The notes: a model not told the origin generated them from the sequence alone. A DNA stretch of 64,000 nt from Bacteroidales bacterium (GCA_017502125.1 JAFVVN010000034.1:1-64000), one strand, 5' to 3'. Positions 53,095-62,558 are shown, counted from the stretch's first letter. Made by a program: numbers and translations.

Positions 53095-53560
53095 TTCCAA
53101 TACTGTTCAATAGTTCCTTCAATGGTATATTTTTTCTTTTAACCGACATCGGAGCTCCCTTTCCATAGGCAGCCTTTGCCGAGATATCTACTGTGCACTT
53201 ATTCAGTTCCTCCGGATCAGTCAGCACCATAAGATCCTTGAAACCAGCACCTTGAGCAAGACTGACATTGGCTTTGAGATTATAGGTTTCCAAAGATTTT
53301 GGGGCCAGAATGAACGGGTCCATCGCCAGCTTACCAATAATCTTGCCAGAATGAATCACCGAGCCGTCAATTTCTGAAATCCTCACCTGTCTTGCCGGGT
53401 TATAGACCTCGGAGGAAATGTAGAGGTCCACGCTTTTGAACCCTCTTGGACTTATGGACTCCAGTTTCACTGATGTCACCCTAATGTCCTTGATATCCTT
53501 GCAGCCTGCCAGACAAAGTGTCAGTATCATGAGCAGGAAGACCGATATTCTATGTTTCAT
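53081..53560 (-). CDS. Small lipoprotein with LEA-like beta domain
   Basis: 159 aa from the ATG at 53560 (the frame is open to 53665, but the earlier part lacks a signal). Lipobox LCLAGCK. One beta-sandwich-like domain of about 120 residues (RVTSVKLESISPRGFKSVDLYI, VYNPARQVRISEIDGSVIHSGKIIGKLAM) follows, with the alternating hydrophobic/polar pattern of LEA14/WHy-type domains. Function unknown. It overlaps the SPOR gene downstream, so an envelope role is likely. Confidence 0.7.
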   Translation of the reverse strand: MKHRISVFLLMILTLCLAGCKDIKDIRVTSVKLESISPRGFKSVDLYISSEVYNPARQVRISEIDGSVIHSGKIIGKLAMDPFILAPKSLETYNLKANVSLAQGAGFKDLMVLTDPEELNKCTVDISAKAAYGKGAPMSVKRKNIPLKELLNSIGNETN

Positions 53561-53619
53561 TTGTCTCGATATATAAAGTTTACATTCATGCAAAGGTAAC
53601 GATATTCGTCGAAAAATCC

Positions 53620-53627
53620 TATCTTTG
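53620..53627 (+). promoter_or_regulatory. -7 box upstream of miaB
   Basis: TATCTTTG, an exact TAnnTTTG match, 15 bp before the chosen ATG at 53643, so the leader is very short. It rules out the TTG at 53625 as a start. Confidence 0.55.
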
Positions 53628-53642
53628 TGTCTTGACCAGGAA

Positions 53643-55001
53643 ATGACCATGAACATGAACAGCATAAGACCATTGACAGACCCTTCAAGACCGAAGGTAT
53701 ATATCGAGACATACGGATGTCAGATGAACGTGAATGACAGCGAAGTCATCCTCTCGATACTTCAGGACGCAGGATATGCCCTGACTGAAAGCATCGAGGA
53801 TGCCGATGTAATACTCGCAAACACATGCTCGATCAGGGACAACGCAGAACAGAGGATATGGGGAAGAATCGACCAGTTCAGAATCCAGAAAAGGAACAGG
53901 AACGGAGTGGTGATCGGAATCGTAGGATGCATGGCGGAAAGGCTTAAGGACAAGCTGCTTGAGAAGGTGGACCTTGTTGCCGGCCCAGACTCTTACAGGA
54001 GCCTTCCGGAACTTCTGAAGGCGATCACACCGGAGAGTCCACAGATGAATGTCCTCCTATCACACGAGGAGACATATGCTGACATTGCACCTGTCAGACT
54101 GGACAAGAACGGGGTTTCCGCATTCATATCCATAATGAGAGGATGCAACAACGTATGTTCATACTGCGTGGTACCTTACACAAGAGGAAGGGAGAGGAGC
54201 CGTGACCCTCAGACCATCGTGAATGAGGCGAGAATACTTTTCGAGAACGGCTACAAGGAGGTGACCCTTCTCGGACAGAACGTGGACTCATATGCATGGG
54301 AATCGCCTGAAGGCAATATGAATTTCCCTCAGTTGCTGGAAGCCGTGGCACTGATAAGTCCCGAGCTGCGCGTCAGATTTTCCACTTCCCACCCGAAAGA
54401 CATCAGCGACGAGGTCATCTACACGATGGCGAAGTACGATAACATATGCAAGCATATCCACCTTCCTGTTCAGTCAGGAAGCAGCATCATGCTGGAGAAG
54501 ATGAGAAGAAAATACAACAGGGAATGGTATCTGGAAAGAGTCGGAAAGATCCGCAGCGTCATTCCTGACTGCGGTCTCACGACAGATGTGATTGCCGGAT
54601 TCAGCGGGGAGACGGAGCAGGACCATCAGGACACGCTCAGCCTTATGGAGGAGGTCGTGTTCGACTCGGCATTCATGTTTGCATACTCAGAGCGTCCGGG
54701 AACGCTTGCATCAAAAAAATATCCTGACGACATCCCATATGAAGAAAAGACAAGGAGGCTCAACGAGATCATAGCACTTCAGGGACGGATGAGTCTGAAG
54801 AGCAATGAGAAGGAGGTGGGCAAGGTGATGAAGGTGCTCGTGGAGGGTCCGTCAAAGAAGAATCCAGATGAGCTCTGCGGAAGGGCGAGCAGCAACAAGA
54901 TGTGCGTATTCCCGTCGCGCGGGGAGAAGGCAGGAGACTATTGTCAGGTGAAAGTGGAATCCGTGACATCGGCCACACTCATCTGCAGCCGGATAGACTA
55001 A
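53643..55001 (+). CDS. miaB: tRNA (2-methylthio-N6-isopentenyladenosine37) methylthiotransferase
   Basis: 452 aa from ATG 53643; ATGs at 53649 and 53655 are alternatives. The N-terminal UPF0004 domain carries three cluster Cys (YGCQMNVNDSE, ANTCSIRDNA, GIVGCMAERL). The radical-SAM domain has the Cys triad in RGCNNVCSYCVVPYTRGRER. A TRAM domain closes the protein (about 385-450). It adds the methylthio group to A37 of tRNAs that read U-starting codons. glpK follows after 6-12 bp, an odd partner. Confidence 0.95.
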   Translation: MTMNMNSIRPLTDPSRPKVYIETYGCQMNVNDSEVILSILQDAGYALTESIEDADVILANTCSIRDNAEQRIWGRIDQFRIQKRNRNGVVIGIVGCMAERLKDKLLEKVDLVAGPDSYRSLPELLKAITPESPQMNVLLSHEETYADIAPVRLDKNGVSAFISIMRGCNNVCSYCVVPYTRGRERSRDPQTIVNEARILFENGYKEVTLLGQNVDSYAWESPEGNMNFPQLLEAVALISPELRVRFSTSHPKDISDEVIYTMAKYDNICKHIHLPVQSGSSIMLEKMRRKYNREWYLERVGKIRSVIPDCGLTTDVIAGFSGETEQDHQDTLSLMEEVVFDSAFMFAYSERPGTLASKKYPDDIPYEEKTRRLNEIIALQGRMSLKSNEKEVGKVMKVLVEGPSKKNPDELCGRASSNKMCVFPSRGEKAGDYCQVKVESVTSATLICSRID

Positions 55002-55013
55002 CACCACATGATT

Positions 55014-56501
55014 ATGGAAAAATACATTCTCGCCCTCGACCAGGGAACAAGCAGTTCAAGGGCCATCGTATTTGACGGACATGGGCAGACAAAGGCGGTG
55101 TCCCAGAAGGAATTCACCCAGATATTCCCGAAACCGGGCTGGGTGGAGCACAATCCGATGGAAATCTGGTCATCACAGGCATCCGTCATTGCAGAGGCCA
55201 TAACCTCAATCGACATAAACGGTCTCAATATCGCCGCAATCGGTATCACAAATCAGCGTGAGACCACCATAGTATGGGATGCCGAGACAGGCACACCTGT
55301 ATACAATGCGATCGTCTGGCAGGACCGGAGGACATCCGAATACTGCGACAGTCTCAAAAGAGACGGGCGCGCGGACCTGATCAGGAGCAAGACAGGTCTG
55401 ATCATCGATGCATACTTCAGCGCGACCAAGATCAGATGGATTCTTGAAAATGTGCCTGGAGCGCGTCAGAAGGCAGAAGAAGGGAAGCTCCGCTTCGGAA
55501 CAGTGGACACATGGCTCATATGGATGCTGACAAGAGGAGAGGTCCATGTGACCGACGTCAGCAATGCATCCAGGACCATGCTCTTCAACATCCACACTCT
55601 GGGCTGGGACAAGGAACTCCTCAAGCTCTTCAACATCCCTGAATCGATGATGCCTCAGGTGAAGTCCTCAAGTGAGATCTACGGATATACCAAGACCACG
55701 CTTTTCGCCCACGAGGTTCCTATCGCCGGAATCGCAGGTGACCAGCAGGCGGCTCTCTTCGGACAGATGTGCACGGAGCCTGGCTCAGTGAAGAACACAT
55801 ACGGCACCGGATGCTTCCTGCTGATGAACAGCGGTGAAAGACCTATAATGTCGTCAAACAACCTGCTCACGACTGTGGCATGGAAGATCGGAGACACCGT
55901 AAACTATGCGCTTGAGGGAAGCATATTCGTGGCCGGTTCAGTGGTCCAGTGGCTTCGCGACGGCCTGGGAATCATAAAGTCATCTTCAGAGGTAGAGGAA
56001 CTGGCCGCAAGTGTTCCTGACAACGGAGGAGTGTATTTCGTTCCTGCACTGACCGGTCTGGGAGCTCCGCACTGGGACCAGTATGCCAAGGGAAGCATCT
56101 ATGGTCTGAGCCGTGGAAGCACAGCCGCACACATCGCAAGGGCCGCCCTTGAGGGAATCGCATTCCAGACAATGGACATCGTGAATGCAATGCAGAAGGA
56201 TGCGGGAGTCACATTGAAGGAGCTGAAGGTGGACGGAGGCGCATCAAGGAACAATCTTCTCATGCAGTTCCAGGCAGACATTCTGGGGACTTCCGTGATC
56301 AGGCCTGTCGTGACGGAAACCACTGCACTCGGAGCCGCCTATCTTGCAGGACTCGCTGTGGGATACTGGGAAAGCATCGACCACATCAAGAGCCAGTGGG
56401 GAGTTGACACGGAATTCACGCCATCTGCCGCCCAGGAAAACGTGGAAGAACTCAAGAAAGGATGGGCTGAGGCAATCAGGAGAACACTAACCGACAAATA
56501 A
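55014..56501 (+). CDS. glpK: Glycerol kinase
   Basis: 495 aa from ATG 55014 (ATG 55008 also possible). FGGY-family kinase: [16 protein letters not shown] at the start, [48 protein letters not shown] and the C-terminal signature [21 protein letters not shown]. It makes glycerol 3-phosphate from glycerol taken up by the adjacent glpF. No glycerol 3-phosphate dehydrogenase lies in the window. Part of the miaB-glpK-glpF run. Confidence 0.96.
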   Translation: MEKYILALDQGTSSSRAIVFDGHGQTKAVSQKEFTQIFPKPGWVEHNPMEIWSSQASVIAEAITSIDINGLNIAAIGITNQRETTIVWDAETGTPVYNAIVWQDRRTSEYCDSLKRDGRADLIRSKTGLIIDAYFSATKIRWILENVPGARQKAEEGKLRFGTVDTWLIWMLTRGEVHVTDVSNASRTMLFNIHTLGWDKELLKLFNIPESMMPQVKSSSEIYGYTKTTLFAHEVPIAGIAGDQQAALFGQMCTEPGSVKNTYGTGCFLLMNSGERPIMSSNNLLTTVAWKIGDTVNYALEGSIFVAGSVVQWLRDGLGIIKSSSEVEELAASVPDNGGVYFVPALTGLGAPHWDQYAKGSIYGLSRGSTAAHIARAALEGIAFQTMDIVNAMQKDAGVTLKELKVDGGASRNNLLMQFQADILGTSVIRPVVTETTALGAAYLAGLAVGYWESIDHIKSQWGVDTEFTPSAAQENVEELKKGWAEAIRRTLTDK

Positions 56502-56511
56502 CCGTAACATT

Positions 56512-57270
56512 ATGGAAATGTACATGAAATATCTGTTCGAGTTCATCGGCACGATGGTGCTGATCCTTCTCGGAGACGGCGTATGCGCCGCCACAAGTCT
56601 TGACAAGAGCAAGGCAAAGGGTGCAGGATGGGTGGTGATAACCCTCGGATGGGGATTCGCCGTGATGGTAGGAGTATTCATCTCCGGTGCAATCTCAGGA
56701 GCACATCTCAATCCTGCCGTCAGCCTCGGATGCGCCATCGCAGGAACAATGGAATGGAGCGCTGTGCCAGGCTACATCATAGCCCAGATGCTCGGAGGTT
56801 TCACAGGAGCTCTTCTCGTATGGATTTTCTACAAAGACCACTACGACGCCACTGCAGATCCTGACACAAAACTCGGCACATTCTGCACAATGCCGGCTAT
56901 AGAAGGTCACAAGGCAAGGAACTTCTTCTGCGAGGCTCTCGCATCATGGCTTCTCGTGTTCGTCATTCTCGTGTTCGGATACGACGCAAACGTTCCTACA
57001 ATCGACGCGGAGGGATTGCATCTGCACATCGGAATGGGAGAACTCGGAGCCTTCCCTGTCACCTGTCTGATAATGGCTATCGGCATGTCTCTTGGAGGAG
57101 CTACAGGTTATGCCATCAACCCTGCCCGTGACCTTGCACCAAGAATAGCGCACGCAATCCTCCCTATGAAGGACAAGAGGGACAGCGGATGGGGATACAG
57201 CTGGGTTCCGGTCGCAGGACCGATGGTCGGAGCTGCTCTGGCCGCCCTCACCTACACACTGATTTTCTGA
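56512..57270 (+). CDS. glpF: Glycerol facilitator / aquaporin family channel
   Basis: 252 aa with six membrane segments and two half-helices carrying the NPA motifs (HLNPAVSLG at about 64-72, AINPARDLAPR at about 203-213). An Asp after the second NPA (NPARD) is the glycerol-facilitator type. The start may be one of three nearby ATGs (56512, 56518, 56524). It is 10 bp after glpK and follows it in one unit, so glycerol enters and is phosphorylated at once. Confidence 0.93.
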   Translation: MEMYMKYLFEFIGTMVLILLGDGVCAATSLDKSKAKGAGWVVITLGWGFAVMVGVFISGAISGAHLNPAVSLGCAIAGTMEWSAVPGYIIAQMLGGFTGALLVWIFYKDHYDATADPDTKLGTFCTMPAIEGHKARNFFCEALASWLLVFVILVFGYDANVPTIDAEGLHLHIGMGELGAFPVTCLIMAIGMSLGGATGYAINPARDLAPRIAHAILPMKDKRDSGWGYSWVPVAGPMVGAALAALTYTLIF

Positions 57271-57293
57271 AATATATGACAGGAGACTGCGAA

Positions 57294-58577
57294 CTATAGG
57301 AGTTCGAAGAGTTTTTCTGCTATGGAATGGGCCTGGATCGTATCGATCTGGGCCTTATATTTTTCCGAGATCTGCTCGAAGGCCTTCTTATGGTCTGCCT
57401 TTACCGGTTCGGCAGGAGGAGAAGACATCTTGAGAGGGTTTATCGGGGTACCGTTCTTCCACACGCGGAAATCAAGATGCGGACCAGTCGAACGGCCGGT
57501 AGAGCCCACGTATCCGATGACCTCACCCTGACGGACACGCTTGCCCGGCTTGAGACCCTTTGCATATTTCGAAAGGTGGAGATAGGCTGTAGAATAGACC
57601 GAATTATGCCTGATTCTCACCGTATTACCTCCCGCACCTTCATATTTCACACTGGTCACCACTCCGTCACCGATGGTCATGACAGGAGTTCCCTTCGGAG
57701 CCGCATAGTCCACACCTGTGTGAGGACGGACCTTCTTTGTCACCGGATGCTTGCGGGCATATGAGAAGCCCGAGCTGATGCGGGTGAACTTCAGCGGCGC
57801 CTTCAGGAAGGCCTTTCTCATGCTTTCTCCCTTTTCGTTCCAATATATGTTGCCTCCGTCCTTCTGGTCATACATTATGGACGGGAAGTCCTCTCCCCTA
57901 TGGGTGAAGACAGCATAGCGCACAGTATCCACTGCAATGACCTCACCGTCACACATCTTTTCCTCATACAGCACCCTGAAGCGGTCACCTTTCTGAAGAC
58001 CGAAGAAATCCACAGTCCAGGCGTATATGTCCGAAAGGCTCACGATGAGGTTCGGCGAGACACCGGCCTCCGTCATATCCACCCAGAGTGAGGTGGAGAT
58101 GGTCACATCCGCATAGCGACGTTCCACAGTGACAGGCTTTTCATGTACCCAGGTGTCATATGGCGGCTGGCACTTGAAGATTATCTGGGAGGAACGGTCG
58201 CGGTCATATATGAGATATTGAAGGACTGGCTCCTCGGCTTCTTCTGAAATGGCTGAGTAATATGCGCTATAGGCATTGCCAACACGGAGTGTGCGGACAT
58301 CGAAGACCGGGCCGCATGCCTGAGACAGGTTGTAGGCCTCGGATGCGGAGAGCCCGAGGGATGTGAGAAGAGTTGAGAAAAACTGTCCGTTCCTGACTTT
58401 GCCGTCCACACAGCGCAAGGTGTCAAGTCCAGAAGGAAACCCTCCGGGTCCTATATGACATGATACTGAATCGGAGTGGTCGGAAGTGGAAAGTCCATCC
58501 ACTTTCCCTTTTCTACCACAAGACACAAAAATAGCCGCCAAAGCGCACAGAATCAGGATATTATATACTCTTCTCAT
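57294..58577 (-). CDS. M23/LytM-type peptidoglycan hydrolase lipoprotein
   Basis: 427 aa. Lipobox FVSC at residue 20. A central beta-rich region (about 50-260) precedes an M23 domain (about 265-380). Zinc motif H286-x3-D290 (RPHTGVDYAAPKGTPV), H334 (YLHLSKYAKG) and the last motif H367-x-D369 (GPHLDFRVWKNG), where the common form is HxH. Of the residues usually required, the second His is Asp, discussed separately. A TATTTTTG box (58600-58607, minus) may be its -7. It would cut peptide cross-links. The gene diverges from mraZ. Confidence 0.85.
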   Translation of the reverse strand: MRRVYNILILCALAAIFVSCGRKGKVDGLSTSDHSDSVSCHIGPGGFPSGLDTLRCVDGKVRNGQFFSTLLTSLGLSASEAYNLSQACGPVFDVRTLRVGNAYSAYYSAISEEAEEPVLQYLIYDRDRSSQIIFKCQPPYDTWVHEKPVTVERRYADVTISTSLWVDMTEAGVSPNLIVSLSDIYAWTVDFFGLQKGDRFRVLYEEKMCDGEVIAVDTVRYAVFTHRGEDFPSIMYDQKDGGNIYWNEKGESMRKAFLKAPLKFTRISSGFSYARKHPVTKKVRPHTGVDYAAPKGTPVMTIGDGVVTSVKYEGAGGNTVRIRHNSVYSTAYLHLSKYAKGLKPGKRVRQGEVIGYVGSTGRSTGPHLDFRVWKNGTPINPLKMSSPPAEPVKADHKKAFEQISEKYKAQIDTIQAHSIAEKLFELL

Positions 58578-58599
58578 TTTTATAAAATTTCTTCGGATG

Positions 58600-58607
58600 C
58601 AAAAATA
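58600..58607 (-). promoter_or_regulatory. -7 box upstream of the M23 peptidase gene
   Basis: TATTTTTG on the minus strand, 23 bp upstream of the ATG. Fits TAnnTTTG; no -33 element found. It lies close to the MraZ-type repeat of the divergent mraZ gene. Confidence 0.4.
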
Positions 58608-58628
58608 TAAATAATGTTCATAAGTTTG

Positions 58629-58668
58629 TGGAAAATTTTGGAAAAATGTGGGAGAAAATGGAAAAAAG
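58629..58668 (+). promoter_or_regulatory. Four 10-bp TGG repeats, putative MraZ operator
   Basis: TGG occurs at 58629, 58639, 58649 and 58659, exactly one 10-bp step apart, each followed by A/G and an A-rich stretch. The -7 box TACTTTTG is at 58673-58680. The known MraZ sites are TGGGN repeats with the same 10-bp spacing in the mraZ promoter of E. coli; binding here is inferred. Confidence 0.75.
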
Positions 58669-58672
58669 TTTA

Positions 58673-58680
58673 TACTTTTG
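58673..58680 (+). promoter_or_regulatory. -7 box of mraZ
   Basis: TACTTTTG fits TAnnTTTG and lies 25 bp before the chosen ATG at 58705. The TGG repeat occupies the -33 region, so a bound MraZ would block RNA polymerase. Confidence 0.6.
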
Positions 58681-58704
58681 CATCACTCAAACTTATGTGA
58701 CACC

Positions 58705-59157
58705 ATGACTGGATTTTTCGGAAGACATACCGCAAAGATTGATGACAAGGGAAGACTCGTGATTCCTTCTGCCATCAAGAATGCCGTACCTGCCGACCAG
58801 CTGGAGTTCGTCATCAGAAAGGACATGCACTCCGACTGCCTTGAAATGTACACATGGCAGGAATGGAGCAACATGTCTCAGGCAGTGAGATCGAAACTCG
58901 ACCTGGCTTTCGACGACGAGCACATAAGATACTGGAGAACCTACATGAGCAACACAGCCTCAGTGACACCTGATGCCAAACTTGGAAGAATCAGCATTCC
59001 GAAGGAACTTCTTGAAGCTGCCGGAATCACCAAGGAGGTCGTCGTCCTCGGAGTGGACTACAAGGTGGAGATCTGGGCAAAGGAAAAGATGGACGGAGGA
59101 TGCCTCTCGGCAGAGGAATTCCGTCAGATGGGAAAGAAGATATCAGGACGCATATAA
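58705..59157 (+). CDS. mraZ: Transcriptional regulator MraZ
   Basis: 150 aa from the ATG at 58705 (the frame is open from 58648, upstream of the promoter). Two AbrB-like half-domains: residues about 1-55 with GRHTAKIDDKGRLVIPSAIK, and about 75-130 with TPDAKLGRISIPKELLEAAG, both holding the D-x-x-G/L-G-R motif. MraZ binds repeats in its own promoter and represses the division cluster. First gene of the dcw cluster, 16 bp before rsmH. Confidence 0.95.
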   Translation: MTGFFGRHTAKIDDKGRLVIPSAIKNAVPADQLEFVIRKDMHSDCLEMYTWQEWSNMSQAVRSKLDLAFDDEHIRYWRTYMSNTASVTPDAKLGRISIPKELLEAAGITKEVVVLGVDYKVEIWAKEKMDGGCLSAEEFRQMGKKISGRI

Positions 59158-59172
59158 AAAAGGAGGTCTGAG

Positions 59173-60078
59173 ATGTCTGAGTACCACACGCCAGTACTGC
59201 TTGATGAAAGCGTTTCAGCTTTGATCGGCTCCACTTCGGGAATATATGCAGACGCCACATTCGGCGGAGGAGGACATAGCTCTGAAATTCTCAGACGCCT
59301 GTCCCCCGAGGGTCGTCTCATATCCTTCGACAAAGACAGCGACGCCATTGCGAACAGACCCGACGACGAGAGGCTTACCCTCATCAGGAGCGATTTCAGG
59401 TGGATACACAACCACATCCTGAACCAGGGTTACAAGGACGGGATTGACGGAGTGCTTGCCGACCTCGGAGTATCCTCACATCAGTTCGACACGGCCGAAC
59501 GCGGGTTCTCATTCAGATACGACGCTCCTCTTGACATGAGGATGAACCAGGAAGCCCAGAGCACCGCAGCCGACATAATCAACGGATATGAGCAGGAGGA
59601 ACTCGAAAAGATAATGAGGCTTTATGGAGAAGTGGACAACAGCAGGAGGATAGCTCAGCTGATCTGCAAGGCCAGGGAGAATGCAGCAATCGAAACCACC
59701 GTCCAGCTTGGCAGGGCGATAGAAAGCGCACTCCCGAAGTTCGCCGAGCACAAATTCCTCGCCAAGGTGTACCAGGCTCTCAGGATCGAGGTCAACCAGG
59801 AGATGAAATCGCTCGAGAAGTTCCTGAGCGGAGCGGCAAAGTCTCTCAAGGAAGGAGGAAAGATGGTGATAATCACATATCATTCCCTTGAAGACAGGAT
59901 GGTAAAGAACTTCATCAAGGCAGGAAACATAGAAGGCAAGGCTGAAAAGGATTTTTATGGAAATATGACGGCGCCTCTCAAAGCGGTCAACCGCAAGCCG
60001 ATCCTCCCGCAGGAAAGCGAGATAGCGTCGAACACAAGAGCAAGAAGTGCAAAACTGAGGATAGCGGAAAAGGCATGA
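59173..60078 (+). CDS. rsmH: 16S rRNA (cytosine1402-N4)-methyltransferase
   Basis: 301 aa. N-terminus YHTPVLLDESVSALIG is the family start, followed by the SAM motif YADATFGGGGHSSEIL, FDKDSDAIAN, GVLADLGVSSHQFDTAERGFSFR and the C-terminal EVNQEMKSLEKFL, IITYHSLEDRMVKNFIK and NTRARSAKLRIAEK. It modifies C1402 of 16S rRNA (formerly mraW). It starts 16 bp after mraZ and its stop overlaps the next start by four bases. Confidence 0.96.
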   Translation: MSEYHTPVLLDESVSALIGSTSGIYADATFGGGGHSSEILRRLSPEGRLISFDKDSDAIANRPDDERLTLIRSDFRWIHNHILNQGYKDGIDGVLADLGVSSHQFDTAERGFSFRYDAPLDMRMNQEAQSTAADIINGYEQEELEKIMRLYGEVDNSRRIAQLICKARENAAIETTVQLGRAIESALPKFAEHKFLAKVYQALRIEVNQEMKSLEKFLSGAAKSLKEGGKMVIITYHSLEDRMVKNFIKAGNIEGKAEKDFYGNMTAPLKAVNRKPILPQESEIASNTRARSAKLRIAEKA

Positions 60079-60428
60079 AGGGAATGAAGAGAATACAGTG
60101 GAAAGCCATCGGAAAAGCTATCGGAGCCTTCTTCATCTCTCTCGGCAGGGGCGACCTCCTGCTGAGGATGAGAGTCGACAAGGCTCTACCTTATATATTA
60201 TATGCCTTTCTGCTTGGATGCATCAGCATATGGATGAGCTACAGGACTGAGCAGACCATGCTCAAGGTGGAGAAGAACAATGAGAGGCTGAGGACCCTGA
60301 AGATACACAATGCACAGATGACATACGAGCTGGTGGGGCTTGACAGGCTGAGCACGGTGGAATCAATGCTCAAGGAAATGGAATCGGAAGTGGCGGCTCC
60401 GCAGAAACCCGCCGATATATTGAAATAG
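60075..60428 (+). CDS. ftsL: FtsL-like division protein
   Basis: 117 aa. A cytosolic basic part, one membrane helix (about 40-58, ALPYILYAFLLGCISIWMSY) and a coiled coil with regular hydrophobic spacing (KVEKNNERLRTLKIHNAQMTYEL). Length and topology are those of FtsL, which forms the FtsQLB complex that activates FtsI. Assigned mainly by position between rsmH and the PBP gene, since FtsL sequences are weakly conserved. ATG overlaps the rsmH stop by four bases (ATGA), and the stop is directly followed by the PBP gene. Confidence 0.75.
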   Translation: MKGMKRIQWKAIGKAIGAFFISLGRGDLLLRMRVDKALPYILYAFLLGCISIWMSYRTEQTMLKVEKNNERLRTLKIHNAQMTYELVGLDRLSTVESMLKEMESEVAAPQKPADILK

Positions 60429-62558
60429 ATGGAGACAAACGGAAATATACAGAAAAGAAAGACCGACAGAGTCAGCGTGATCCTGTGGGTCCTTTACTGT
60501 TTTTTTCTGGCATTGTCAATCGTCCTCATAGTGAAGATATGCGTTCTCCAGTTCGCATGGGAACCGGATCAGGAGCTTGTGAGATATTTTCAACCGAAGA
60601 GGTATCTGCAGACCGAGAAGCCCGAGCGCGGAGCTATCATGGACTGCAACGGAAAACTTCTGGCGATCTCCACACCGATGTATAACATAAACATGGACTG
60701 CACCGTGAGGAAGGAAGAGTTCGCAATGGCCAGGACGGCAAGAAGACGCGACTCACTTGAGAACGACTGGAAGGCCAAGGCATGGAAACTGAGCCAGGAG
60801 CTGCCAAAGGTGCTGGTTGATGACAGCAAGACCGCCGAGGACTATTACAACCTGATAATAAGCAACCGTGAATCCAACCTGAAGGGCAGGAAGAACGTTC
60901 CGATTGCCAAGGGCATAGACCATGAGACCTACCTCAAGCTCAAGGAACTTCCTCTTTTCAACGAGGGACAGTTCAAGAGCGGAATGATAAAGACGGAGAT
61001 AGAAACCAGGCAGTATCCGTATGGCAGCCTTGCCGGAAGAGTGATCGGAGACGTCAGGATAAACAAGGAAAACCCTGAAGAAAGCCGTTTTGTGGGAATC
61101 GAGGGACAGTATGACTACATCCTGCACGGCAAGGAAGGAACGCAGTGGATGAAGCGCACGGACAGAGGGCTGATCGTGGATCAGGACAGCGCAATAGTGG
61201 ATGTGGTGCACGGACAGGATATCAGGACCACTCTGGATATAGACATACAGGACATCGCAGACAGGGCACTCAGGAGCAGGATTGCGGAGGACGAAGACAT
61301 CGAGGGAGGCTGTGTCGTGGTGATGGAGGTCAAGACCGGAGCCGTGAAGGCGATGGTGAACCTGCAGAAGAACAGCAAGGGAGAGCTTGGAGAGAACTTC
61401 AACATGGCTATCGGAAGACCGGGTGAGCCGGGATCCATATTCAAGGCGGTGACTCTGGCGACTTTGCTCGAAGACGGCCATGTGAAGCTGAAGACGAGGA
61501 TTCCTACCAACCACGGAAAGATGAACGACCTTAGCAAGATCAAGGACGACCAATACATCAAGAACTGGGAAAGGGAGCATAACACAGACAGGATAAGCGT
61601 TCTGGACGGATTCAAGATATCTTCGAACTATGTGTTCAGAAGACTGGTCATAGACCACTATCAAGATGATCCTCAAGACTTTACGAACAGACTGTATGAG
61701 TACCACCTGAGCGATTCATATGAGTTTGACCTGAAGGAAAGGGGCGGAACCAGCTCCAAGGTGCACGATTCGGGAAGCAAATACGACCTCGCATCCACAG
61801 CGATCGGATATCGTGTCATGGAGACTCCGCTGAACATGGTCATGTTCTACAACGCCGTAGCCAACAACGGCAAGCTGATGAAGCCATACCTTATCGAATC
61901 ATTCGAAGTGGAGGGAGAGAAGATCAAGGAATTCGGTCCTCAGATCCTCAACGGTTCCATCTTCTCCAAGGCTACTGCAGACACTTTGACAAGGGCGTTG
62001 AAGATGGTGACGCTGGAAGGAACTGCGACAAGGCTCAAGAACGCCAAGTGCGTGGTGGCAGGAAAGACAGGAACGGCAAGAATGGTGCTCAGTCCTGACG
62101 AGCTGCCGACTAAAAAGGACCGGTATGTGTCCATCAACGGAGAAAGGAAGTATCAGGCGACATTCGTGGGTTTCTTCCCGGCGGACGAGCCAAAATACAC
62201 GGCAATAGTAGCCGTATACACCAAGCTGACCAGGGCAAGCGTCTACGGTGGAGTGATTCCGGCGCTGACCTTCAGGGAGATAGTAGACAACCTCTGGTCA
62301 CTTGACAGCACCTGGGGAGAGACATTCCAGGCAAGGGCAAAGGTTCCGGAAATGCGTCCGGACTATATAGGAACACGAAAAGGAAGTTCGATCCCGGTTC
62401 CAGACGTAATGGGAATGGGACTCAAGGATGCGATATATGCGATCGAGAACAACGGCTACAGGTGTCAGTACGAAGGGGTCGGACATGTCATAAGCCAGAT
62501 TCCGTCAGCAGGACAGAACTGTGCGAAAGGTGAATTGATAAAACTTGTGCTCAAATGA
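60429..62558 (+). CDS. ftsI: Penicillin-binding protein 3-type transpeptidase (FtsI) with PASTA domain
   Basis: 709 aa. One N-terminal membrane helix (VILWVLYCFFLALSIVLIV), a pedestal domain (about 60-300) and a transpeptidase domain with the three motifs: S336-I-F-K339 (GSIFKAV), S398-S-N400 (KISSNYVFRR) and K546-T-G548 (GKTGTARM). A C-terminal PASTA domain begins near IPVPDVMGMGLKDAIYAIEN. It makes septal peptidoglycan cross-links. The start ATG directly follows the ftsL stop, and the end overlaps murE by four bases. Confidence 0.95.
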   Translation: METNGNIQKRKTDRVSVILWVLYCFFLALSIVLIVKICVLQFAWEPDQELVRYFQPKRYLQTEKPERGAIMDCNGKLLAISTPMYNINMDCTVRKEEFAMARTARRRDSLENDWKAKAWKLSQELPKVLVDDSKTAEDYYNLIISNRESNLKGRKNVPIAKGIDHETYLKLKELPLFNEGQFKSGMIKTEIETRQYPYGSLAGRVIGDVRINKENPEESRFVGIEGQYDYILHGKEGTQWMKRTDRGLIVDQDSAIVDVVHGQDIRTTLDIDIQDIADRALRSRIAEDEDIEGGCVVVMEVKTGAVKAMVNLQKNSKGELGENFNMAIGRPGEPGSIFKAVTLATLLEDGHVKLKTRIPTNHGKMNDLSKIKDDQYIKNWEREHNTDRISVLDGFKISSNYVFRRLVIDHYQDDPQDFTNRLYEYHLSDSYEFDLKERGGTSSKVHDSGSKYDLASTAIGYRVMETPLNMVMFYNAVANNGKLMKPYLIESFEVEGEKIKEFGPQILNGSIFSKATADTLTRALKMVTLEGTATRLKNAKCVVAGKTGTARMVLSPDELPTKKDRYVSINGERKYQATFVGFFPADEPKYTAIVAVYTKLTRASVYGGVIPALTFREIVDNLWSLDSTWGETFQARAKVPEMRPDYIGTRKGSSIPVPDVMGMGLKDAIYAIENNGYRCQYEGVGHVISQIPSAGQNCAKGELIKLVLK

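Noticed and set aside
60753..61706. 317-codon antisense frame within the PBP gene
   Set aside because: It lies fully inside ftsI, whose catalytic motifs fix the coding strand.
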